Source of the DNA: Opitutaceae bacterium
GTDB taxonomy: Bacteria > Verrucomicrobiota > Verrucomicrobiia > Opitutales > Opitutaceae
DNA length: 64,000 nucleotides
Reading direction: 5' to 3'
NCBI GenBank assembly: GCA_028284235.1
Contig: JANQSC010000054.1
Coordinates: forward strand, 124,001-188,000
Shown here: piece by piece, positions 26,470 through 34,146 of the stretch
Numbering within the stretch: position 1 is the first letter of the stretch
How the letters are laid out: every line of letters begins with the position of its first letter
Made by a program: the position numbers and the translations under genes
The notes under the pieces: generated by a model
What the model was told of the DNA's origin: nothing
What the model saw: only the letters and a program-made list of their open reading frames with translations
The model's database searches: none

Positions 26470-27278
26470 GAATCGGGCTGTCCACCTACGCATTGAATTA
26501 CTCCTGGGGAGTTCCCGGCTATCCGGTGAGCAAGCCGATGGCGTTTTCGGAGTTTCTGGATCTGGCCAAGCGATGGGGCTATGAAGGGGTCCAGATCGCC
26601 GATAATGCTCCGTTTGTCGATCTCGCGGATCAGGCGCGAAAAGACCTCTGGAACCAAGCCGAGGACCTCGGTCTCTTTGTCGAAATAGGGGGGCGTGGAC
26701 TGGTCGACGAGAACCTTGAGCGGCATATTGCAATTGCCGTCGAGGCTCGGTCGCCAATTCTGCGTTTTGTCATCGACGGTCCTGGCTTCGAGCCCGGTCT
26801 CAAAGAGATTCCTGAGATTCTGGCTAAGGCTGCTGAGCGGTGCGGAGAGCAGGGAGTTATTTTAGCGATCGAAAACCATGATCGCTTTCAAGCGCGTCAG
26901 TTTGCGGACTGGTTCGATGAAGTGGACAGTCCATGGCTGGGCCTTTGTCTGGACAGTGTGAACTCGTACGGCTGCGGGGAAGGCTTTCGCGAAACGATCG
27001 ACACCTTGCTGCCTTACACGGTCAATTTCCACTTGAAAGATTTCCGGATTCGACGTCAGCCGCCGCACAATCTCACTGCAGTTATAGAAGGGACTGCAGT
27101 GGGCGAGGGTTTCCTCCCGGTGAAGTCGGTAGTCGACCGGCTGAACGCCATCGGCAGGTGCCAGAGCGCCATTGTAGAACATTGGACTGCGCCTGAGGAC
27201 ACGGTGGAGGCCACCATCGCCAAAGAAATAGAGTGGTGCCAACTCAGTATCCAAAATTTGAATGCATTTCTTGTATGA
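26466..27278 (+). CDS. Xylose-isomerase-like TIM-barrel protein, candidate 3-oxo-isoapionate decarboxylase (OiaC)
   Basis: 270 residues of the sugar-phosphate isomerase/epimerase (AP-endonuclease-2) fold: MRIGLSTYALNYSW, VILAIENHDRF (metal-binding Glu), WLGLCLDSVNSYG (Asp), NFHLKDFRI (His) and SAIVEHWTAPE (Glu). These are the usual ligands for a divalent metal. In the oxidative apiose pathway the product of ApnO is either phosphorylated by OiaK or directly decarboxylated by OiaC, to my memory a protein of this fold. No OiaK or OiaX homologue is in the window, so OiaC is the best fit. A D-apiose isomerase or another isomerase remains possible. The start overlaps the apsD stop (ATGA). Confidence 0.65.
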   Translation: MRIGLSTYALNYSWGVPGYPVSKPMAFSEFLDLAKRWGYEGVQIADNAPFVDLADQARKDLWNQAEDLGLFVEIGGRGLVDENLERHIAIAVEARSPILRFVIDGPGFEPGLKEIPEILAKAAERCGEQGVILAIENHDRFQARQFADWFDEVDSPWLGLCLDSVNSYGCGEGFRETIDTLLPYTVNFHLKDFRIRRQPPHNLTAVIEGTAVGEGFLPVKSVVDRLNAIGRCQSAIVEHWTAPEDTVEATIAKEIEWCQLSIQNLNAFLV

Positions 27279-27337
27279 AATAAACCTCGTGGATATCCCA
27301 GGATATTTCGAAACGAAACCATAAACGCCCTAATAAA

Positions 27338-29080
27338 ATGTTAACAGTGAATCAGTCTCCAACTACTCTCCTCCGCGCGTCTGCAATCCGTAGGCCAACT
27401 AGGTTTATGCGCCTGCTGCTATTACCGATCTGCGTATCGAAACTTGCCGGGCTAACTACTTGGGAACCGTTTGAATTGTCCTTTGAAGCGAGCGAATCGC
27501 ACAACGGGTATGCGTTTCCGGTGGAGGTTGAATTTGTCCACGAGGACCCTGCAGAATCGAAGTTGACTGTGAAGGCGTTCTGGGACGGCGGTCGGACCTG
27601 GAAGGCGCGGGCGGTTTTACCCGAGCCGGGTCGGTGGACGTGGAAGTCAGTTTCGGACGACTCCGGCATGAATGCGATCGACGGGACTTTGGATGTTTCC
27701 GAGCCGGGCGCAGTTCAGGTTGAGGCGAATCCCAATCTGCGCGGGTCGCTTCGGATTTCCGAGAGTGGCCGGTATTTCGAGTATGCTGACGGTACGCCGG
27801 TATTTCTGTTGGCGAATACACTCTGGGGAGGGAATACGGCGCGCTGCGGTCTGGGGGAAAACGAATCGGGTCCTTTTTTCCAGCATCTGTTCGATCGCAA
27901 GGCCAAAGGCTTCAATACCATGCTCATGCAGTATTTTCATGGCTATGGCGACTACCCGGATTCACCCGGGCACCGAAACGAAGGCGGAAAACCCTATCTG
28001 GATATCGAGACAAAGGAACTGAACCCGGCGTTCTTTCATTACCTGGACCAACGGATGGAAGCCCTTTGGAGAGAAGGGTTTATCGTAGCTATTCCAACGA
28101 CTTGGTGGGGAAAGACGAAAAACTGCGTATTCACCCCCGAGGATGCCGAGCGTATCAGCGCGTATTGCGCCGTTCGATACGGGGCCTATAATTCGATCTG
28201 GAGTATCAGTGGCGAGTATCAATACGCTTTCGATGACTGTGGTTGGACCGAAGCGGACTTCAACCGAATCGGCAGAGTGGTCCAGCAACATAATCCCTTC
28301 GGGCGTCCTTTGTCCATTCACCCGAGCGGTCGAACCAACTGGGATCCACCGCACAATACCCAGTCTTCCTTGCCGTTCCACGATCAACCCTGGCTCGATC
28401 ACCACTGGCTGCAGACCGGCCAAAGCCGCGATCGCCTCCACAATATGGTGAGCCGGTCGGTTGAAACCCGTTTGGCCCGGCCCGCGACCCCGGTGTTTTT
28501 GTCTGAAGCGTATTACGAGCGTTCGTTCGATGCGGAAGGGGCCTACACCTCGCGCTGGCAGGTGTGGACCTCCCTGGTTCAGGGCACCTGCGGATTTGGT
28601 TACGGGACATTCGGAATTTGGCAGTTTTACGATCCTGACGATCCGCGCGGCGAAACGGGTAAACACGCGAACCAGGTGGTTCCCTGGTGGGACGCGTTTG
28701 ACCTGCCGGGGTCCCGGGAGGTGGGGCCTGTCCATTCTGCGCTGGGTCAACTCGACTGGTGGAAGCTGGAACCGGCCACGAACAAGATTCGGGTGGATGG
28801 CAATCCGGGTGTTTCCCCATCTGCGGAGGACATTTCTCCGCCGCAGGCTGCCAGGATCGGCGACCAAGCATGGATCTTGTATATTCCGCGTGGAAACGCG
28901 GGAAAACGCATCCAATTATTGGATACTTCAAAAGGAGACTGGACTGGAAGCTGGATCAATCCCCGCACCGGAGCTCGTTTTTCGTCAGCCAGTGTCTCCG
29001 TGCAGGGTAGGCAGCTAAGACTGCCCGACCTTCCTAAACCCCAAAACGAAGACTGGGTCTTTTTGGCCAAAGCGAAATGA
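27338..29080 (+). CDS. DUF5060/DUF4038 enzyme, GH140 apiosidase-like (second copy)
   Basis: 580 residues; an ATG at 27407 (MRLLLLPICVSKLAG) is an alternative start that would leave a short signal peptide. DUF5060 is at about residues 45-125 (VKAFWDGGRTWKARAVLPEP, then GRWTWKSV). The apiosidase-like barrel is at about 140-480 with YFEYADGTPVFLLANTLW, SIWSISGEYQ and TPVFLSEAYYE. The C-terminal domain ends SWINPRTGARF. The acid/base position reads Glu (SGEY) where the copy at 14530 has Asp (GGDG). It starts 60 bp after the apiose-pathway operon and overlaps the sulfatase gene, so it is probably co-expressed. It likely releases apiose from a pectic chain in the periplasm or outside the cell. Confidence 0.8.
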   Translation: MLTVNQSPTTLLRASAIRRPTRFMRLLLLPICVSKLAGLTTWEPFELSFEASESHNGYAFPVEVEFVHEDPAESKLTVKAFWDGGRTWKARAVLPEPGRWTWKSVSDDSGMNAIDGTLDVSEPGAVQVEANPNLRGSLRISESGRYFEYADGTPVFLLANTLWGGNTARCGLGENESGPFFQHLFDRKAKGFNTMLMQYFHGYGDYPDSPGHRNEGGKPYLDIETKELNPAFFHYLDQRMEALWREGFIVAIPTTWWGKTKNCVFTPEDAERISAYCAVRYGAYNSIWSISGEYQYAFDDCGWTEADFNRIGRVVQQHNPFGRPLSIHPSGRTNWDPPHNTQSSLPFHDQPWLDHHWLQTGQSRDRLHNMVSRSVETRLARPATPVFLSEAYYERSFDAEGAYTSRWQVWTSLVQGTCGFGYGTFGIWQFYDPDDPRGETGKHANQVVPWWDAFDLPGSREVGPVHSALGQLDWWKLEPATNKIRVDGNPGVSPSAEDISPPQAARIGDQAWILYIPRGNAGKRIQLLDTSKGDWTGSWINPRTGARFSSASVSVQGRQLRLPDLPKPQNEDWVFLAKAK

Positions 29081-30627
29081 AAAATATATCCATCTATCAA
29101 CACTTGAGTCTCGTTTTCGCCCTCTGGGTTTTCAGCCTCCCAGCGGCGAACGTGGTCTATGCATCGAGCGCGTCACCCAATGTGCTGATCATCCTGGTTG
29201 ATGATTTGGGATACGGCGATGTGAACCTGGAGCTCGAGGAGACCGGCAAGGCCTTCAAGAATCCCTACGTAAAAACGCCGCGGCTGGCTAAACTGGCGAC
29301 CGAAAGCCTGGTGTTTACTCACTTCTATGCGGCTCATCCAACCTGTTCCCCGTCCAGGGCCGGATTGCTCACTGGCCGAGTGCCAACCCGTCAGGGAATT
29401 CACAAATGGATCAGTGATACGCGGGACAATGACCGAGTCTATCTGGATGGAGGGGAGGTTACCATTGCCGAAGCGCTAAAGTCGGTGGGGTATCAAACCG
29501 CGGTGTTCGGAAAGTGGCATCTTAACGGCGCCGATTGGGAGGTAACGGCCAATTGGACGGGGCCCACCGGTTCGTTCCCCAAGCAGCAGGGATTCGACGT
29601 GGGGTTTGTCAGCAAGGAGAATCCGCACATGAGCCGCCGCCTGCGGCACAATTCGCAGAAACATCCGGGCGACTTTTTCGACCTTGATGGAAATCCGCTT
29701 GGCACGATCAAAGGCTACTCCAGCCAGATCATCACCGACGCGGCTCTCGAATACCTGGAAGAGACGCGTGATCCGGACAAACCGTTTTTCTTGTATCTTC
29801 CCTACGACGCGGTTCACGAAACCATCAGCAACCCGGATCGCTTCGACGCCATGTACGACACCGGCAATCCCAACCGGGATCAATGGTATGGAAACATCAC
29901 GCATTTGGATGAAGAGATCGGCCGCTTGATTGACGGGGTTGATCGCATGGGGCTGTCCGAAGAAACCATCATTTTCTTTTCCAGCGACAACGGGCCGGGG
30001 ATTCTCAGCCAAGCCGATTTCACCGACCGCTACTATGGAACCTCTTACCCTCTAAAGGGCCAGAAACGCCAATTGCTGGAAGGGGGTATTCGTGTTCCCG
30101 GTATGGCGCGTTGGACCGGCAAGATCGAACCGGGCCTGTCAAGCGAACCCAACGGCGCCATTGATTATCTTCCAACCATTGCCGCATTGGCGGGCGTCAC
30201 GGACCTAGGCGGCAAAACTCTGGATGGAACCGATATCAGCGAACACCTTCTGCGCGGCAAGGCCATCGCCCGACCGCGGCCCATGTATTGGCAGCTCGAA
30301 ATGCATGTCAATTGGAAGGTCGTTGGGGAAGGGTACCTGCGACATTACCACGGCAAGCGCAAAGCCGATCCGACTGGCCTGCCCGCTGCGGTGGTGAGAG
30401 ATGGCGATTTTGTCGTAAGGGGCATCCACACCGGTGTCTCGTTTAAACTCCCGGAGCGCTTCGAAATGTACGACGTGGCAAACGATCCGGAAGAGCGGCA
30501 TGAGCTGTCAAAAAAGCATCCCGAAGAGTTTGCCAGACTCGTCGGATTTCTTCGCGCGATCCATGAAGACGTGAATACCGAACGGCGTGTGGTTGAAGCG
30601 GAACGTATCAAAGCCGTTTCAAACTGA
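29077..30627 (+). CDS. Secreted type I (formylglycine) sulfatase
   Basis: 516 residues with a signal peptide ending near residue 30. The sulfatase signature is clear: NVLIILVDDLGYGDVN (metal-binding Asp pair, residues 42-43), the maturation motif C-S-P-S-R at residues 90-94 followed by AGLLTGR, GKWHLNG (about 145), FFSSDNGPG (about 305) and KGQKRQLLEGGIRVP. The cysteine must be converted to formylglycine, yet the only FGE-like gene in the window lacks catalytic cysteines. S1 sulfatases desulfate polysaccharides. The start overlaps the stop of the apiosidase-like gene (ATGA). A short diverged copy of its active-site region exists at 53333-53454. Confidence 0.93.
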   Translation: MKNISIYQHLSLVFALWVFSLPAANVVYASSASPNVLIILVDDLGYGDVNLELEETGKAFKNPYVKTPRLAKLATESLVFTHFYAAHPTCSPSRAGLLTGRVPTRQGIHKWISDTRDNDRVYLDGGEVTIAEALKSVGYQTAVFGKWHLNGADWEVTANWTGPTGSFPKQQGFDVGFVSKENPHMSRRLRHNSQKHPGDFFDLDGNPLGTIKGYSSQIITDAALEYLEETRDPDKPFFLYLPYDAVHETISNPDRFDAMYDTGNPNRDQWYGNITHLDEEIGRLIDGVDRMGLSEETIIFFSSDNGPGILSQADFTDRYYGTSYPLKGQKRQLLEGGIRVPGMARWTGKIEPGLSSEPNGAIDYLPTIAALAGVTDLGGKTLDGTDISEHLLRGKAIARPRPMYWQLEMHVNWKVVGEGYLRHYHGKRKADPTGLPAAVVRDGDFVVRGIHTGVSFKLPERFEMYDVANDPEERHELSKKHPEEFARLVGFLRAIHEDVNTERRVVEAERIKAVSN

Positions 30628-30742
30628 TCCCTTCTCAGATCCTCTCCAAAGCAGCGGCCGCCAACACATGACTATTAAAGGGAAGCGACGACAACGACGA
30701 AGGGACTACTCGCCATCGAAATGGCGCGTCCCGGTGGATTTG

Positions 30743-32713
30743 ATGATGATGACGCGTTCCTCAAAAACGTGCGCCGGTGCGGAAAAAGGGAGCAGTTCGG
30801 TGATCCCAGCGGTGTTTCTAGTCGTTCTGGCTGTTTGTGTTTCAACGGCCCTTCATGGCCAGAGGGCCACCTCTGCTGAAAACCATCCTTCCGATGAAAT
30901 GTGGAAGAAATGGCATCCTGTCACCCTCACGTTTACCGGCCCATCTGCGCATGAGCGGGACGCGAATCCCAATCCTTTTCTGGACTACCGGTTGAATGTC
31001 ACGTTTACGGGCCCTCACGGTAAGCAGTACCGCGTTCCGGGCTATTTTGCCGGTGACGGTGCCGGAGGAGAAAGCGGGAACGTTTGGAAGACACATTTTA
31101 CTCCGGATTTGGAGGGGACCTGGACCTATACGACATCGTTTCGCCAGGGGCATGGTATTGCTATCAGCTTGGATCCCGAGGCAGGTAACCCTATCCCTGG
31201 CGATGGTGAAACAGGGACATTTTATATAAACCCGCTCGAGCGCGATGACGCAGGATTCTATCGGTGGGGCCGACTGGAATATGTAAACGACCACTATCTG
31301 AAATTTCGGGACGGAGCCTACTGGATCAAGGGGGGCTGTGACTCGCCGGAAAACTTTCTGGCCTACGATGGCTTTGACAATACCCATCCGAATCCCGACA
31401 GGCCGGAATTTTTTCACGACTACGCTCCGCATGTCCGCGACTGGCGAGAGGGCGATCCGGATTGGGGCGATGGAAGAGGCAAGGGGATTATCGGGTCGCT
31501 CAACTATCTGGCTGCCAGACACATCAATTCACTATATATTCTGCTGAATAATATTGGAGGAGACGGCAAAGATGTATGGCCGTATGCCAGCAAGATCGAT
31601 CGCAACGGACATCCGGACAATGACAATTTGTGCTTTGACATCAGCAAACTTGCCCAGTGGGAAGTCGTCTTTCGCCATGCCCAGCAAATGGGGATCACGC
31701 TCCATCTGGTTCTGGGTGAATCTGAAAAGGCCAACAAAGAAGAACTGGACAACAGCGCCCTGGGCGTTGAGCGCAAGCTTTACTACCGTGAGATGGTATC
31801 CCGCTTCGGTCATCACAATGCCATTCTCTGGAATCTGTGCGAAGAATACAATTTGCCCGGGGCGGAGTTGGCAGATGAACTAATAATCGAATGGGCTACT
31901 TATCTAAAACAAATCGACCCCTACCGACATCCCGTGACGGTGCACAACTCCAGCCGGGTATTCAGGCATTGGGATGAGACGTTCTATGGAGAGGAGTCGT
32001 TTGATTATATTTCCTTTCAATATACAAATAATCGGCGGCGCAACGTTCCCGACTACCAGTCGATGACTGAGAGACTCCGCTACGGCAGCGCTGCTTCCGG
32101 TCGTAAACTAGCGGTGATGATGGACGAGCTCCAGGCGGTAACGACGGTGGATGAAGATGCCTACAGTATTTCGGAAAACCAGGGCATTGTTCTGGTTGCT
32201 TTGGGACAGCAGAAGGTTCGCAAGGAAATACTGTATCCGGTCTTGTTTTCCGGAGGGCAAGTTGAGTGGTTTCTTGAAGAAGCGTTGAAGCTCAATGATT
32301 TTTCGCCCTACGAAGCATTGTGGGACTACACTTGGTATGCGCGTAAGTTCATGGAAGAAAACCTGCCATTTTGGGACATGATACCGGCCGACCATCAGCT
32401 GATCGATGCTACCGTTACCGAGATAAAACCTCACCCGAAAAGCATCCCGGTCCTCTTAAAGCCTCAAGTTCTGGCCAAGTTCGGCGACGTGTATGCCATC
32501 TACTACCCGCAAGCCATCCAAACGGGGAGATTGCGAATGTATCCTGACGAAGGAGAGTTTAGCGTACGGTGGTACAATCCTCGCAGCGGTGAATTCGAAG
32601 GGAAAACCCGCTTCCTCACTGGGGGTAACCGGGTTCCCGTTGGACCGGCTCCGAGCGATCCAAAGGAAGATTGGGTAGTCCTTATAGAGAAGATTGATAA
32701 CGGGAATAACTGA
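30743..32713 (+). CDS. DUF5060-containing putative glycoside hydrolase
   Basis: 656 residues from 30743, where three consecutive ATG codons follow GGTGGA. The open frame reaches up to 30587, but that part overlaps the sulfatase gene and encodes a basic non-signal stretch; 30668 is another possible start. A hydrophobic signal segment (VIPAVFLVVLAVCVSTALHG) is followed by the DUF5060 domain (PVTLTFTGP, RLNVTFTGPHGKQYRVPGYF, WTYTTSF). A large barrel follows (SLNYLAARHINSLYILLNNI, MGITLHLVLGESEKAN, HNAILWNLCEEYN, KLAVMMDELQ). The paired acids in LCEEYN and MMDELQ are candidate catalytic residues. It ends with a beta domain (SVRWYNPRSGEFEG). It is related to, but clearly distinct from, the two GH140-like proteins. 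Confidence 0.68.
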   Translation: MMMTRSSKTCAGAEKGSSSVIPAVFLVVLAVCVSTALHGQRATSAENHPSDEMWKKWHPVTLTFTGPSAHERDANPNPFLDYRLNVTFTGPHGKQYRVPGYFAGDGAGGESGNVWKTHFTPDLEGTWTYTTSFRQGHGIAISLDPEAGNPIPGDGETGTFYINPLERDDAGFYRWGRLEYVNDHYLKFRDGAYWIKGGCDSPENFLAYDGFDNTHPNPDRPEFFHDYAPHVRDWREGDPDWGDGRGKGIIGSLNYLAARHINSLYILLNNIGGDGKDVWPYASKIDRNGHPDNDNLCFDISKLAQWEVVFRHAQQMGITLHLVLGESEKANKEELDNSALGVERKLYYREMVSRFGHHNAILWNLCEEYNLPGAELADELIIEWATYLKQIDPYRHPVTVHNSSRVFRHWDETFYGEESFDYISFQYTNNRRRNVPDYQSMTERLRYGSAASGRKLAVMMDELQAVTTVDEDAYSISENQGIVLVALGQQKVRKEILYPVLFSGGQVEWFLEEALKLNDFSPYEALWDYTWYARKFMEENLPFWDMIPADHQLIDATVTEIKPHPKSIPVLLKPQVLAKFGDVYAIYYPQAIQTGRLRMYPDEGEFSVRWYNPRSGEFEGKTRFLTGGNRVPVGPAPSDPKEDWVVLIEKIDNGNN

Positions 32714-32845
32714 ACACGATGGGATGCTATTTAAAGAGGAAATGTCTTTGGACGGTCGCCAGCGACGACATCGGGCGGCTGCGCGGCCTGTGTGGCAGAG
32801 GGCGCTGCGGCCCAGGTGTGACAACTTAAGGATGATATAAATGAA

Positions 32846-34063
32846 ATGAGAAATAGTTACGCGATACCGATTCTAATCTTTTTACTGATAGAAGGTGTGA
32901 CTGCGCAGGTGGAAATAAACACCAACGCAGAACCTCTTGCTGAGCTGGAGGTTCGCGACGGCGAAACGGATATCTATTTCCCTCCGCCTGAATCACGAGG
33001 CGGCTGGCGAAAACTGAATCAGGCAGAGGACATTCGTCGAATTGCCGGCATGGATACGGACAAGTTGAACGAGTTGGCGGATTGGCTGCGAAGGTCGGAC
33101 AAGCGCGACTTTGCCGCGGTTGTCATCCGCAATGGATATATCGTCCTAGAAATAGAACGCGGTAGGAATTCTAAAACCGATGTCGCGTTCATCAAATCCT
33201 GCGCCAAGGCGGTCTGCGCCACGGCGTTGGCGATTGCGTCCGAACAGAGTCAGCAAGGGAAGACGCCGCTCAAGATGACGTTTGACGATCCGGCATTTGA
33301 CTTTATTCCGTGGGCGCAGCCGCTTAGCGATCCACGCAAGGCCCAGATCACGGTCCGACAGTTGCTCAACCACACGTCTGGCATCTGTCCGGAAGCGACT
33401 GGCGCATCCAACAAGGGTACGTGGGCCTACATCATGGGCCACACCGGCGATGAGCGCACCCAGAAGCTAGCGTTTGATCCCGGTACGGGATGCGGCTATT
33501 CGACGCATGCTTTGGAACATGCATCGTTGGTGTGCGAGACAGTAACCGGCAAAAGCTACGAGCAATTCATCGTGGAAGCGCTCTTCGAGCCCCTCGGCGT
33601 CTCGCGCTGGTGGTTTGAGACACGCGACTCCGGCGGAGAACAGTACGGGCAGCACACCGGCCAGGAGATGGGCCTTCCCGTGCGCGACATGGCGCGAATT
33701 GCTTGGTGTATGTTGCAAGACGGCCGTTGGCGGGATCAGCAAGTCATTCCGCAATGGTTTGTCCGGGAGACCGCGTCACCGACCCACAATGTAACGAGTC
33801 GGGAAATGCGGTGGGGCTACAATGCCGACTATTATTCTCACGCCTGGGAACTTCCCGCGCGGCTGCGGGGCGAAAACGCCAACCATCGACGTTCCGACGG
33901 CATCCCGGCAGACGCTCGCTACAAGCCGGGTTCCGGCGGCCAACTGATTGCCTTCGTTCCCAGCCTTGACCTCGTCATTTCCCGGCAGACTGGCGGCGGC
34001 GGGCAGTGGCCATACGATGAGTTCCTCCGCCGGGCGTGCGCCGCCGTATTGAAACGGGAATGA
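32846..34063 (+). CDS. Secreted serine hydrolase of the beta-lactamase (class C) family
   Basis: 405 residues with a signal peptide (SYAIPILIFLLIEGVTA). The nucleophile motif is S118-C-A-K121. HTSGICPEATG (about residue 175) and CGYSTHALEHASLV, containing the YxT/N block, follow, and GSGGQLIAFVP replaces the third KTG-like motif. The fold hydrolyses beta-lactams, D-alanyl peptides or carboxyl esters. In polysaccharide loci such proteins are usually esterases, so deacylation of a sugar polymer is a fair guess. It is the last gene before the PadR-ADOP array and is convergent with it. Confidence 0.8.
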   Translation: MRNSYAIPILIFLLIEGVTAQVEINTNAEPLAELEVRDGETDIYFPPPESRGGWRKLNQAEDIRRIAGMDTDKLNELADWLRRSDKRDFAAVVIRNGYIVLEIERGRNSKTDVAFIKSCAKAVCATALAIASEQSQQGKTPLKMTFDDPAFDFIPWAQPLSDPRKAQITVRQLLNHTSGICPEATGASNKGTWAYIMGHTGDERTQKLAFDPGTGCGYSTHALEHASLVCETVTGKSYEQFIVEALFEPLGVSRWWFETRDSGGEQYGQHTGQEMGLPVRDMARIAWCMLQDGRWRDQQVIPQWFVRETASPTHNVTSREMRWGYNADYYSHAWELPARLRGENANHRRSDGIPADARYKPGSGGQLIAFVPSLDLVISRQTGGGGQWPYDEFLRRACAAVLKRE

Positions 34064-34146
34064 CAGGGATCCGGGCGCTCCTAATAGTGTTACATGCCTT
34101 CTATAGAGTGTGAAGAGTAGGGCAAAATCTCTTTCCTATGGCACTT

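Noticed and set aside
27962..28931. Two long minus-strand frames opposite the second GH140-like gene (317 and 223 codons)
   Set aside because: They lie wholly inside a conserved enzyme gene on the other strand and encode Arg/Pro-rich sequence without domains.
30587..30742. N-terminal extension of the DUF5060 protein from a GTG at 30587
   Set aside because: It lies partly inside the sulfatase gene and places the signal peptide about 70 residues from the start; triple ATG with GGTGGA at 30743 is better.
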